In this document: positions 1 to 9,378 of the stretch, piece by piece
Layout of the letters: each line of letters starts with the position of its first letter
Numbering within the stretch: the first letter of the stretch is position 1
Origin: Parapedobacter luteus
GTDB taxonomy: Bacteria > Bacteroidota > Bacteroidia > Sphingobacteriales > Sphingobacteriaceae
Length of the DNA: 64,000 bases
Reading direction: 5' to 3'
Assembly: GCF_900168055.1 (NCBI RefSeq)
Contig: NZ_FUYS01000006.1
Location: 186,001-250,000 of the forward strand
The notes under the pieces: generated by a model
Told to the model about the DNA's origin: nothing
Databases searched by the model: none
What the model saw: only the letters and a program-made list of their open reading frames with translations
Position numbers and translations under genes: made by a program

Positions 1-1775
1 TGCATAAAAACTTCCAGTATTACAATCCGCAGAACCAACCGAGAAATCCCAGTATCCACTTGGGCAGTTACGGATTGGCCACCCGCGACCTGCTTTTTGT
101 ACCCAACAAAACTATCGGATTTCAACCGGGATATCATAGCTTGGACCGATTTCTATACCAGCCTGATTCGATTAAGTATTACCGCGCACGAGCCCCTTTC
201 TCAGAACTCTATAATGTGGGCTTCTTCTTTGACGACCAGATTCTCCGGGCAAAAGTCACCCAGAACATTACCCCACGGCTAAATATCGGAGGAGAATTTC
301 ACGCGGCAAGGGCAGACGGCTACTATATTAATCAACGATATAATGACATCAAATCTGCACTGTTTGCTTGGTATGAGTCTTCAGACCACCGGTATAACCT
401 ATTGACCAACGTGGTATTCAACCGGCTTACCTCTACAGAAAATGGCTCCGTGCTCAACGACACGTTATTCAGGGACAGCGATCGGGGCCCCAGCGATTCA
501 GAATCCACCCGGTTGCGGGGTACGGGTGACGAACGCCCACGGCACACATGGCGCGACAACAGCTTTTTTCTTCGGCAAAGTCTCTTTTTAGGGCGGTTGG
601 ATACGATAAATGCAGGAAAGCCGGAACAACAAATCCTGCCTACCAACCGGATGTCGCACAGCTTAAACGTGCGTTTCCGGAATTTCCAGTTTTATAAAAA
701 CGAGGAAGATGTGAACAATGCGTTTCCTTTCGGGGACAACGTCTTAACGCAGGATACCACCAAAGTCACCACGATTACCAATGACTTTGGTTACAGCTTT
801 TACCTTAGAGGCAAATCCTTGGCATTTATCAAAAACGAAGTGAAACTTGATTTGGGGTACCAACACGATATGCATTGGTACCAAGACAGGGGCTACAGCA
901 CTTTTCTGCAAAACAGCATGTTGAAGGCAGGGGTGGGGTACCGGTTCAGCGACCGGGTGAGCATCACGGGCGACCTAAACCAGATTGTACAGGGAGCAAA
1001 TTTTGGTGATTACCTTTATGAAGCCAAGGCTGACATCCTGCTGAGCAATGCTATCGGGCGGGTTGTATTGGGCGCTTATATCCAAAATAAATCTCCCGAA
1101 TGGACGTTCCAACGAGTCAACTACACCTACCATCAATGGGAACATGATTTCGAAAAAATAAAAACCACCAACTTTTCATTTGCCTATGAAAACCCATCAC
1201 TTGGGTTTTCTGGAAAAGCTGAATATTTTTTAATCGCCAACCACCTTTATTTTAGAGAAATAGACAATCCGCCACCCATGGACGCACGATTACTTCGCGT
1301 GATTGAGCCTGCCCAGCTTGGCAACAACATCAACTTATTGAAAGTCACCGTCGGCCAGAATTTTCGACTCGGTAAATTCCATTTGGATAATTATGTGGTG
1401 TATCAGCAATCGGATTACAATGCGGTTTTAGCCATTCCCGAATTGTACACTTGGCATAGTCTTTATTACAATGGGTTGCTCTACAAAATTGTCGATTTTA
1501 ACTTAGGTTTTGACGTCCGTTTCAACACTCCCTTTCGCACGCCGTCTTACGCCATCAATATCGGGCAATTTTATAACGACAATGCGGGCATCGAATTTTC
1601 CACCTACCCCATCATGGATGTTTGGGCGACCGCTACACTCAAACGAGCAAATTTATTTCTCAGCTATAATTTCATCAACCAGTTTGTGTGGCCGGCTGGT
1701 TATTACACCGTACGGAGATATCCGATGAATAACGCGAACCTACGGGTAGGTATCTCCTGGAAGTTCTATGACTAA
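1..1775 (+). CDS. Putative outer-membrane porin (3' part; start lies left of window)
   Basis: The reading frame is open from base 3 to a TAA at 1773-1775, so this is the C-terminal ~590 residues of a larger protein. The TTG at 60 is probably an internal codon. The chain has dense alternating polar/aromatic stretches typical of a transmembrane beta-barrel. Its first visible part (a run of LGSYG-type residues followed by a 'DLLF' and a 'TIGFQPGYH' stretch) resembles the Bacteroidota 'putative porin' family, and it ends in an amphipathic strand (ISWKFYD). Expected location is the outer membrane, as a passive channel; the substrate is unknown. No terminator was seen directly downstream. Confidence 0.75.
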   Translation, partial: HKNFQYYNPQNQPRNPSIHLGSYGLATRDLLFVPNKTIGFQPGYHSLDRFLYQPDSIKYYRARAPFSELYNVGFFFDDQILRAKVTQNITPRLNIGGEFHAARADGYYINQRYNDIKSALFAWYESSDHRYNLLTNVVFNRLTSTENGSVLNDTLFRDSDRGPSDSESTRLRGTGDERPRHTWRDNSFFLRQSLFLGRLDTINAGKPEQQILPTNRMSHSLNVRFRNFQFYKNEEDVNNAFPFGDNVLTQDTTKVTTITNDFGYSFYLRGKSLAFIKNEVKLDLGYQHDMHWYQDRGYSTFLQNSMLKAGVGYRFSDRVSITGDLNQIVQGANFGDYLYEAKADILLSNAIGRVVLGAYIQNKSPEWTFQRVNYTYHQWEHDFEKIKTTNFSFAYENPSLGFSGKAEYFLIANHLYFREIDNPPPMDARLLRVIEPAQLGNNINLLKVTVGQNFRLGKFHLDNYVVYQQSDYNAVLAIPELYTWHSLYYNGLLYKIVDFNLGFDVRFNTPFRTPSYAINIGQFYNDNAGIEFSTYPIMDVWATATLKRANLFLSYNFINQFVWPAGYYTVRRYPMNNANLRVGISWKFYD

Positions 1776-1940
1776 TGCTGTCCGGGGCTGTCTACCTGTC
1801 GCAGCCTATTCGGCGCTGAAGTCGTCATGACGGCAGCTCGTCCTATATACCGCTACGTCAATTATCGCCCACGCTTTGGGATGTCCCGGATTGCCCGCAA
1901 AATGTCAGGTTTCCCCCCTCAACATGTACACACCATTTCA

Positions 1941-1948
1941 TACATTTG
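1941..1948 (+). promoter_or_regulatory. Candidate -7 promoter element for the cupin gene
   Basis: TACATTTG fits the Bacteroidota -7 consensus TAnnTTTG, 35 bases before the cupin ATG. No convincing TTTG is seen at the proper upstream spacing, so only half of the promoter is supported. The rest of the 207-base gap (1776-1982) shows no gene. Confidence 0.45.
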
Positions 1949-1982
1949 AACGATCAATGTAGTAATATAACGAATCAAGGAT

Positions 1983-2390
1983 ATGACACACCAAAACAAC
2001 CATACGCACACCTTGATCTTAGCTCCGGGAGAAGGGCGTCTTTACCCATGCGGGACAATGACTGCCGTTTTTAAAGCCGATGAAAACGAGACGGACGAAA
2101 AATACAGCGTCTCGGAATGGTGGTTAGCCCCCAATTCCGACGGACCTGGCGCTCATCTGCATGAGGCCAATGACGAAGTATTTTATGTATTGGAAGGCAC
2201 CGTCACATTTCTTGTTGGCGAGAAATGGGCCGACGCAGAAAAAGGAACATTCCTAAGGATACCCGCCAATACCGTTCATGACTTTAAAAACCGAACCGGT
2301 CAAAAAACGGGCGTGCTCAATTTTTTCATTCCAGGGGGTTTTGAGCGAAATATGCCTGCCATTGTCCAATGGTTTAAAGACAATAGATAA
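1983..2390 (+). CDS. Cupin-domain protein
   Basis: This 135-residue single-domain cupin carries the first metal-binding motif with H58, H60 and E65 (GAHLHEANDE), followed by a 'FYVLEG' strand. A second half contains 'RIPANTVHDF', where H is the likely fourth ligand. Such small cupins bind a metal and act as dioxygenases, isomerases or ligand sensors; the substrate cannot be deduced here. No signal peptide is present, so it should be cytoplasmic. The gene stands alone, with a candidate promoter upstream and a hairpin terminator downstream. It converges on the phosphodiesterase gene. Confidence 0.85.
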   Translation: MTHQNNHTHTLILAPGEGRLYPCGTMTAVFKADENETDEKYSVSEWWLAPNSDGPGAHLHEANDEVFYVLEGTVTFLVGEKWADAEKGTFLRIPANTVHDFKNRTGQKTGVLNFFIPGGFERNMPAIVQWFKDNR

Positions 2391-2464
2391 CAGAACGACC
2401 ATACCGGCTCTGGCCCTTTGCAATTGGATGCCCGTATTTGCTGCTGGCGGATACGGCCTCGACG

Positions 2465-2499
2465 AAAACATCCGGAATAAGACACTCCGGATGTTTTTT
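2465..2499. terminator. Rho-independent terminator, probably bidirectional
   Basis: A perfect 12-bp stem (AAAACATCCGGA at 2465-2476 with TCCGGATGTTTT at 2486-2497) closes a 9-base loop and runs into a T tract. A-rich and T-rich flanks on opposite sides suit termination of both the cupin gene and the convergent phosphodiesterase gene. Confidence 0.8.
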
Positions 2500-2541
2500 G
2501 AACGTATGAGGAAAAGCGATGGCGGACACCCGCACCCGCTA

Positions 2542-3882
2542 TCAGCGAACGCCGGAGAGGAGCGAAATCGGCAAAACTCCATCCCCGCTGGGAAATTCCA
2601 GCCCCAGAAGATAAGCAACGAGCGCAGATACGTCCCGAATATCCATTTCGTCCAGGAACACCCCTTCCCGGATCCCGGCTCCATACGCAACCAAGCCGGA
2701 TTTCATTTGCGGATTGGAGGGCAAATGCCCATGGGAGCCCTTGCGCGGTGCAGGTTCGTAAAAAGGCCCGTCGGATTTTTCCGAAAACACCACCCCGGGC
2801 TGGCCGGACAGTGCCAGTATCGCCTCCACGGAGCTTTCCAGCCGGTCCAACGCTGTCCTTTCCACAATTTCAAACTGCGCCCGTATCGCATCCGGCAACC
2901 TCCGCAGGACGCTCCTGATGGAATCAGCCGTTGCCGGATCACTGTCTTTCACCATCAGGAAGGTGCTCCCGCTGGCATTATGAAACCGCGCTTTCCATTC
3001 TCCGCGCGGCCCATCGTAGAGCCCATGTTGACGCAGCCATACATTCGGGTTTAATTGGGTGTGAACATCCATAAAGCCATGGTCTCCCATGACAATGACC
3101 GCAGTGCTATCAGCGATCCCCGCTGCAGCTATGCCATCCAATATGGTTTGGATAGCGTGATCAGCACCCGCAATCGATTTGCGGACGTGGAGGCCGTCCA
3201 GTCCTTCGGCATGCTGTGCCTTGTCCAGTAAGGGCAAGTTCAAGGTAAGCAATGCGGGCCGATAAGTACGCAATAGGTATGCCGCCATGCGTCCGATATT
3301 CTGATCGCGCATGAGGTAGCTACCCTGTACACTAAAGGCGACGGAATCAAGCGTCCCTGTTGCATGGCGCTGCAATTCCTCAAACAACCCCTCAGGCGTC
3401 GCTTTCTGGGAAGTAATAGCGCGGCTATCATACGAGCTGGGTGACCATACCGGAGGTATGTTGTAATCGATTTCAGCGTCGACCGTCACTGGCCACAGTA
3501 GCGAAGCCGTTCTTAGCCCAGCCTGCTTTGCCGCTTGCCATAGGGTGGTTGACCGGATAGCTTGGTTTTCCCAGTACCACCGTCCCCTTGGTCCCTCTGG
3601 TTCAAAACGGGCGTTATAAAAAACACCGTGTTTCGCCGGGGACACACCGGTGACAATGGAAGTGTGGGATGGGTACGTGATAGCGGGAAAAACAGGGTTC
3701 ACTCCGCCGACCGCCGCGCCACGTTCCTTCAGCGCCTGCAATGTAGGCGCCGGCCAAGAGTCATGTAAATAAAACGTCGGCCTAAGCCCATCTACCACAA
3801 TCAGCACCACGTGTTTCGCAGGCTGCGCATTCCCTACTGTGCCCAGGATCGTCAGGACAAAAATTAAAATGAATAATCGCAT
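2542..3882 (-). CDS. Secreted type I phosphodiesterase / nucleotide pyrophosphatase (alkaline phosphatase superfamily)
   Basis: The 446-residue product begins with a signal peptide (MRLFILIFVLTILG...NAQP). The start chosen here avoids overlap with susD; a longer start at 3909 would add nine residues. It has the alkaline-phosphatase-superfamily layout: metal-binding D31 in VVDGLR, the nucleophile region ITYPSHTSIVTG with T69 as probable nucleophile, a later GDHGFMD metal site and a distal SHGHLP histidine site. The family hydrolyses nucleotide pyrophosphates or phosphodiesters in the periplasm. It lies 17 bases after susD, as last gene of the uptake operon, so it probably processes the imported or captured ligand. 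Confidence 0.88.
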   Translation of the reverse strand: MRLFILIFVLTILGTVGNAQPAKHVVLIVVDGLRPTFYLHDSWPAPTLQALKERGAAVGGVNPVFPAITYPSHTSIVTGVSPAKHGVFYNARFEPEGPRGRWYWENQAIRSTTLWQAAKQAGLRTASLLWPVTVDAEIDYNIPPVWSPSSYDSRAITSQKATPEGLFEELQRHATGTLDSVAFSVQGSYLMRDQNIGRMAAYLLRTYRPALLTLNLPLLDKAQHAEGLDGLHVRKSIAGADHAIQTILDGIAAAGIADSTAVIVMGDHGFMDVHTQLNPNVWLRQHGLYDGPRGEWKARFHNASGSTFLMVKDSDPATADSIRSVLRRLPDAIRAQFEIVERTALDRLESSVEAILALSGQPGVVFSEKSDGPFYEPAPRKGSHGHLPSNPQMKSGLVAYGAGIREGVFLDEMDIRDVSALVAYLLGLEFPSGDGVLPISLLSGVR

Positions 3883-3899
3883 GATGATAATGTTTAGTT

Positions 3900-5633
3900 T
3901 CAGTTCCATCCCTCGTTCTGTTCCAGATTTGGGTTGCGTACCAGCTCGTTATACGGGATCGGGTAAACGAACTTGTAGTTTTCCCATACTCTTCTGATAT
4001 TATTCAGCCATAGCAACCGTCCACGATCCCCTTCGGTGAGCCTGGATTGCGTCCCATCAATCACGTAATATTGGATGCCGGGTTGGGTCTCCCGTGGCAC
4101 TTCATTGACGAAGGCGACGTCCGGTCGTCCATCACCACTGATATCCACCGGGATATCCAGCGCCGGCACATACATCCCTTCGTAGGGCATTTCCAGCAGT
4201 TTGCCACGATTCCAGCGAATCAGATCAGGATAGCGAAAACCTTCGAGGGCCAGCTCGATGGCGCGCTCCCTACGGATTTCCAATAGGACAGCGTCATTCA
4301 ATCCAGGAAAATAGTTGGTTTGCAAATACGGGTCGATAGTTTGCGGATAGGATACATTCGTTATTCCTGCACGGCGGCGCAATGCGGCTACCGTCATCTC
4401 CCAATCATTGGTATTAAACACGCCGCGCTCAGCTCGTGCTTCCGCATAATTCAACAGTACCTCGGCATAACGGATGATAGGAATAGCATTGATATTCTCC
4501 GCCCTACCGTCTGCCGATCGGGCCTCCACCGTGAATTTAAGCGGTTGATATCCCGTATAGGTATAGGTAAAGTCAGGTGGCGCCGGCGTCCCTTCGCGGG
4601 TATAGCTCGGCATCCTGATTGTCTGGGCAAGCCGCCGATCGCGCCCGGCGAGTTCTTGCGTCAGCAATTGTGTGCCATAGTCCTCCTCGTCGGTAAACCG
4701 TGTGCCGTCGAGCTTCAGGTAGGTATTGATAAAAGTCTTGGTGAAGCTGACCCTACTGCCATAGCTTGCACTGGTATAAGCCCAGTTAGCATCGTGAAAG
4801 ATGCGTAGGCTGCGATCACCCACCCATGACAGGATCACCTCATCGGACACGGGCCGGTCGCTGACAAACAGTTGCCGATAGCTAGCCTGTTCGCCGGCAT
4901 TCGTATACAGGATGTACGCGCCACCATCCATCACGGCCTGTGCGGCATTCACCGCCTCGTCCAGCCAATGATCGGCGTCTGAGAGCTCAAGATCCGTCCG
5001 GTATTTACGCAACGTTCCTTCAAATAGACATACCCTTGACTTAAAAGCCTGCGCCACCCAAGACGTCACCTGCGTAGCCGAAGGGTCTTTTTGGTTACTG
5101 ATGTGCTGCACCGCGAAATTGAGGTCAGCCAGCACACTATCCATGACCAGTTGGCGCGGGTCGCGCGGCTTATAAAGATCCGGATCGTCTGTATTTAGGG
5201 TATGGCCATACCAAGGTACATCACCGAAACGTTTTACCTTGTCAAAATAAAACCATGCCCGAAAAAAGCGGGCAATGCCTCGGTAATGGTTCTTCACCGC
5301 ATCGCTGACCTCAGCCCTACCCACGTGTTCTAAGAAGAAGTTAATGTTTCTCAGATTTCCCCAGTTCCATCCCGAAGACTGGTTTGCATTGAATGCCCCA
5401 TCGAGCAGGAACGGATTGACATTGCGCCCAGCGAGGTAGTCGCTCATCACATCTTCTCGAATTATCTCCTCCGCACTGGGAAGTACCAAGTAAAACGAAT
5501 TGGTATACAATCTCAGGTCCTGTTCGGTGCGGAATGCGTCTTCCGGATTCAGTTTATCGATTGGTTGCAGGTCGAACAGCTTACTGCAAGACGCCAGCAA
5601 CCCCATAGTGAGTATAATAAGTAACTTTTTCAT
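3900..5633 (-). CDS. SusD/RagB-family outer-membrane lipoprotein
   Basis: This 577-residue protein has a lipoprotein signal with lipobox LLASC (C16), followed by the typical N-terminal LQPIDKLNPEDAF segment that precedes the SusD TPR-like fold. SusD proteins sit on the cell surface and cap the SusC channel, capturing the nutrient. Length and layout are normal. The gene follows susC by 38 bases on the same strand and precedes the phosphodiesterase. The ligand cannot be read from the sequence; no glycoside hydrolase is linked, so a polysaccharide substrate is not supported by the context. Confidence 0.95.
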   Translation of the reverse strand: MKKLLIILTMGLLASCSKLFDLQPIDKLNPEDAFRTEQDLRLYTNSFYLVLPSAEEIIREDVMSDYLAGRNVNPFLLDGAFNANQSSGWNWGNLRNINFFLEHVGRAEVSDAVKNHYRGIARFFRAWFYFDKVKRFGDVPWYGHTLNTDDPDLYKPRDPRQLVMDSVLADLNFAVQHISNQKDPSATQVTSWVAQAFKSRVCLFEGTLRKYRTDLELSDADHWLDEAVNAAQAVMDGGAYILYTNAGEQASYRQLFVSDRPVSDEVILSWVGDRSLRIFHDANWAYTSASYGSRVSFTKTFINTYLKLDGTRFTDEEDYGTQLLTQELAGRDRRLAQTIRMPSYTREGTPAPPDFTYTYTGYQPLKFTVEARSADGRAENINAIPIIRYAEVLLNYAEARAERGVFNTNDWEMTVAALRRRAGITNVSYPQTIDPYLQTNYFPGLNDAVLLEIRRERAIELALEGFRYPDLIRWNRGKLLEMPYEGMYVPALDIPVDISGDGRPDVAFVNEVPRETQPGIQYYVIDGTQSRLTEGDRGRLLWLNNIRRVWENYKFVYPIPYNELVRNPNLEQNEGWN

Positions 5634-5671
5634 CGTTTGTCTTTTATATCAGTGCCAGTATTTACATGCGC

Positions 5672-8600
5672 TCATAAGCCTACGCTGATACCCACGGTGT
5701 AAGTCTTCAGCATCGGATAGGAAAGGCCGTTGCCACTGGTACGGTTCACCTCCGGATCAGATCCGTCAATTACTTCAGGATCCATTGTTTTCACATGCCG
5801 GTGCAAGGGTGTCCAGGTCCAAAGATTCTGCCCTGTGACAAACATTGTTAGCGCACTCATTCCTAACCTGTTGGTTAAGCGTTCGGAGAATTTATATCCC
5901 AGCGAAACGTTTTTGAGCCGTATATAGGCAGCGTTTTGCATGTACTTGGACTGTACCATCGCGAGTGAACCGCTGGCATTCTGCGCGAGGTAACCGCGGA
6001 AGCGCGGAAAATACGCATTCGGATTTTCTTCGCTCCACCGGTTGTCCAGCACATCCTGGGGCATCCAGTTGTACGGGCGGTTATATTGCCCCCAGAAAAG
6101 CGACCCTTCTCTACCTGGCCACCAATCTTGCCGGCCGATCCCCTGGAAAAAAAAGGTCAGGAATACACCCCTATGGTCCAGGGATCCGTTTATGCCGAAT
6201 GCATAGCGTGGCTCGGTGTTTCCAACAATCGTCTGGTCACCCGGATCAGCCAATGTATTGGCGCCGCGGTCGATCCGGCCGTCACCGTTCAGGTCCTTGA
6301 ATTTAATATCTCCCGGAAGCGGCTTGTTGGTGTTGGAATACCTGATGAACGAGTAATCGATGGGATAAGCCGCAATTTCCGCTTCACTACCGAAGTAGCC
6401 GTCGTTGACGAAACCCCAGGTATCTCCCACTCGCATGCCTTCATAGTAGGTATTCAGAAGACCCTGAGGGTTATTAAACCGGGTGATAACCGAATAGTGA
6501 TCAGCAAGCACCGCCCCCAGTGAATAGCTGAATGCGCGTTCCCCTGTTCCACGGCTATCCTTCCAATTAATGGTCAGTTCCCATCCTCTGGTCCGCAGGT
6601 CAGCATAATTTCCCCGGGGGACGTCCGTCCCAAAAACGCCTGGAAGTGGTGTACCCACGGTAAACATATCTGCTGTGTTGCGCGTATACCAATCGAACAC
6701 AAAGTTCAAACGCCTCCTGAACAGCGAGAGATCGGTCCCGAAATTAACTGTCGTTGCCGACTCCCAGGTTAGGCCATTGGGGATCACGTTTGGGGCACTG
6801 GTATAATCGGGCGCAACCCCATTCAGTATACGTGGCAGCCGCTGCACGTCCATAGTGGCCAGGTACTGATAAGGCGGCACATTCCCGTTGCCAAGCGTAC
6901 CCCACGATGCACGCAGCTTCCAGTCGGACACCCAACGTTCGGGGATACTCCAGAAGCGTTCGCGGGCTACGTTCCAAGCCGCTGAAAAGGACGGGAAAAA
7001 GCCGAACTGCTGCCGTTCCGGAAACTTGGATGACCCATCATACCGTGCGTTCATTTCAACCAGATAGCGGCTATCGTAAGCATATTGCAAGCGCATAAAG
7101 CCTCCCATGGTACGCCAATCGTACCCACCGCCCTCGATGAGGTAATTCTGTCCATTCAGCAGGGAAAAATCCGGTATTGCACTGTTTATGATACCATCCC
7201 GTTGATAAAAACGGGTGCGGAGTGATGTGCTTTCATAGTTGAGCCCGATTACCCCGCCAATCCCATGTTTGCCCATGGCCCTGTCATAATTCAGGTACAG
7301 GTTTACAGCCGTGTACCGGTTTCGGTCGTTCCGTTCGTTGAGCTTGCTTTCGCCCTGCGTCGCTTCGACGTCTGGCCGACGACGGAAAGGTACCGGTGTA
7401 AATACGCGGCCATCGGTATCGAAAGTATATGCGAATGTGTAATCTCCGTTCAAGTCAAGTCCGGTGTCGCCGACCCTGGCCTTGAACCGGCTCGTGTTTC
7501 TGATTGACAACGTCGAGGATTCCGAGGCGTTGTTGTCGTAAAGAAAGCCCCCCACAGAGCCGGCTGCGTACTCTGAGAGCGACCCGTCGGGATTCTTCAG
7601 TACGACCATCGGAAATGTTGCATCGGTGATCGTCCGCCAAACGGGTGAATTCCAAGCGTTATTGACAATCGGGTAACGGTAATCCCGCTGATTGAATTCG
7701 GTATTATTATCGATCCGCAGCCAGTCAGTGGCGTTGCCCCCCAGCTTCGCACGCAAATTATAAATATTGAAATTATCTGGGTTGTAGCGGAATACCCCTT
7801 GCTGGTAATGGTACCTTCCAGAAAGGTAGTAATCAATTTTATCTTGGCTGCCCGTCACAGCCAGCGTATGCTCTGTTGACGGATTATAATCCGCATAAAG
7901 CTCACGCAACCAGTCGGTGTTGCCATAGTAGACGTAGTTTCCTGTGACCGGGTCAACATCGACCTTCGGCAAAGACGGATCCATGTCCCTTCTTCTCAAT
8001 TCATCGAGGTAATCGAGCGAAAAGGGGAATAGGTTGTTCACCCGTTGCGGGTACGCCTGATAGTCGTTCCATGCAACGAATGCCTCATTGAAGCTCTCGG
8101 CCCATTGGTACCCGTTGGTCACCATGCGCGGTTTCACAGTGCGGTCGTTAAGCGAGAAGTTGCTGTTTAATGTGATTGAAGTTTTACCCGGTTTAGCCGA
8201 CTTGGTGGTGATAAGCACCACTCCAAAGCTACCCCTAGCCCCATAGATGGCAGCAGACGCAGCATCTTTCAGCACGGTGACGCTCTGAATATCATTTGGA
8301 TTGAGCAGGGCAGGATCCCCTACGACGCCATCGATTAGTACCAAGGCACTTCCCCCCGCACCTATCGACGTTGTACCCCGTACATTAAACTCAGCACCCC
8401 GGGTTGGCTTCCCGTCCGTCATCCGGATATTCAGATTCGGCAGCACGCCCTGAAGACCTCGCGTTGCACTCGTCAACGGACGGTTTTCAAACACTTCTCC
8501 GCCAAGCTGGTCCACAGCACCCGTCAGATTAATCTTTCGCTGCGTACCATAACCGACCACGACGACTTCCTCAATCTCATCCAGCCGTTCGCGAAGCGTA

Positions 8601-9199
8601 AACAACACTTCCGTAACTTGACCCCGCACGACCGAAACGTCTGAAATGCGCTGGCCTTCATAGGCAATATAGCTCACTTCAATACGATAAGTACCCGGCT
8701 GCAGGCCAAACGAAAAATTCCCTTCAGCGTCCGAGGTATACCGACCACCAGTTTCCACCACATGGATACTGGCCCCCGCCAGCGGGGTTCCCCCCGCATC
8801 CACTACGCGGCCGGCGACCCTTCCCTGTTGCTGCGGGGGTCGGTACGTAACAACGATATGCGTCCCTGTCAGCTCATGCACCGTGTGTGTCTGCCGTTCA
8901 ATCTCGTCAAGCACGCTTGCCAGGTTGCTCTTTATCGACAGGCTGATTTCCTGATCTTCCGGAACCGCATCCCTGCTATAAACGAAACGGAAATGGCTTT
9001 GCCGTTCGATTTCACGGTACACCGCTTTAAGGCTTGTGTTTTTGACTTTAAGGGCCACTTTCGTGTCATGGAGCCCTTGTGCGTCCACGTGCTTGGCACT
9101 GCAGAGCGATAGGCCGAAGGCCAGTACCAAAAGCATCAATGAACTGTATCTCATGGCATTAAAAATGATTTTTGAATAGCACAGTAAATTCCTGTTCAT
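5672..9199 (-). CDS. SusC/RagA-family TonB-dependent outer-membrane transporter with STN domain
   Basis: The 1175-residue receptor has an N-terminal extension, then a signal sequence (MRYSSLMLLVLAFGLSLC...), an STN (secretin/TonB short N-terminal) domain at about residues 45-115, a carboxypeptidase-like beta-sandwich at about 125-205, and a TonB-box-like EEVVVVGYGTQ. The plug has the SusC signature DAASAAIYGARGSFGVV, followed by a large beta-barrel. The STN domain is the part that contacts a FecR anti-sigma factor, and a FecR/sigma pair lies directly upstream on the same strand. The transporter should therefore both import its ligand and signal its own induction. M at 9154 is an alternative start. 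Confidence 0.96.
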   Translation of the reverse strand: MNRNLLCYSKIIFNAMRYSSLMLLVLAFGLSLCSAKHVDAQGLHDTKVALKVKNTSLKAVYREIERQSHFRFVYSRDAVPEDQEISLSIKSNLASVLDEIERQTHTVHELTGTHIVVTYRPPQQQGRVAGRVVDAGGTPLAGASIHVVETGGRYTSDAEGNFSFGLQPGTYRIEVSYIAYEGQRISDVSVVRGQVTEVLFTLRERLDEIEEVVVVGYGTQRKINLTGAVDQLGGEVFENRPLTSATRGLQGVLPNLNIRMTDGKPTRGAEFNVRGTTSIGAGGSALVLIDGVVGDPALLNPNDIQSVTVLKDAASAAIYGARGSFGVVLITTKSAKPGKTSITLNSNFSLNDRTVKPRMVTNGYQWAESFNEAFVAWNDYQAYPQRVNNLFPFSLDYLDELRRRDMDPSLPKVDVDPVTGNYVYYGNTDWLRELYADYNPSTEHTLAVTGSQDKIDYYLSGRYHYQQGVFRYNPDNFNIYNLRAKLGGNATDWLRIDNNTEFNQRDYRYPIVNNAWNSPVWRTITDATFPMVVLKNPDGSLSEYAAGSVGGFLYDNNASESSTLSIRNTSRFKARVGDTGLDLNGDYTFAYTFDTDGRVFTPVPFRRRPDVEATQGESKLNERNDRNRYTAVNLYLNYDRAMGKHGIGGVIGLNYESTSLRTRFYQRDGIINSAIPDFSLLNGQNYLIEGGGYDWRTMGGFMRLQYAYDSRYLVEMNARYDGSSKFPERQQFGFFPSFSAAWNVARERFWSIPERWVSDWKLRASWGTLGNGNVPPYQYLATMDVQRLPRILNGVAPDYTSAPNVIPNGLTWESATTVNFGTDLSLFRRRLNFVFDWYTRNTADMFTVGTPLPGVFGTDVPRGNYADLRTRGWELTINWKDSRGTGERAFSYSLGAVLADHYSVITRFNNPQGLLNTYYEGMRVGDTWGFVNDGYFGSEAEIAAYPIDYSFIRYSNTNKPLPGDIKFKDLNGDGRIDRGANTLADPGDQTIVGNTEPRYAFGINGSLDHRGVFLTFFFQGIGRQDWWPGREGSLFWGQYNRPYNWMPQDVLDNRWSEENPNAYFPRFRGYLAQNASGSLAMVQSKYMQNAAYIRLKNVSLGYKFSERLTNRLGMSALTMFVTGQNLWTWTPLHRHVKTMDPEVIDGSDPEVNRTSGNGLSYPMLKTYTVGISVGL

Positions 9200-9245
9200 T
9201 ATCTTTGAATGATTTTAATAAGTTTCATACTTCTTGAAATCCATG

Positions 9246-9316
9246 GTTGCCAATGAGTTGTCCAGACCGCTTGGCAACACGTCCATAAGCTTCCGGCCTC
9301 CTGCCGGAAGTTTTTT
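9246..9316. promoter_or_regulatory. Two adjacent hairpins between fecR and susC
   Basis: In the 179-base gap between fecR and susC there is an 8-bp perfect inverted repeat (GTTGCCAA at 9246-9253 with TTGGCAAC at 9271-9278). A second hairpin (CTTCCGGC at 9290-9297 with GCCGGAAG at 9303-9310) is followed on the plus strand by six T. The T tract is on the antisense side, so this is not an ordinary terminator for fecR. The hairpins lie in the susC leader or at an antisense transcript end. A role in uncoupling susC from fecR expression is inference. Confidence 0.5.
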
Positions 9317-9378
9317 GATTCCTGTCTCCTGTTACATACGCCGCTCCTTTTTAATGTTTACATTTATCTGATAGCCGG

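Noticed and set aside
2278-3054. A 258-codon plus-strand frame crossing from the cupin into the phosphodiesterase region
   Set aside because: It spans a convincing bidirectional terminator and overlaps two well-supported genes.
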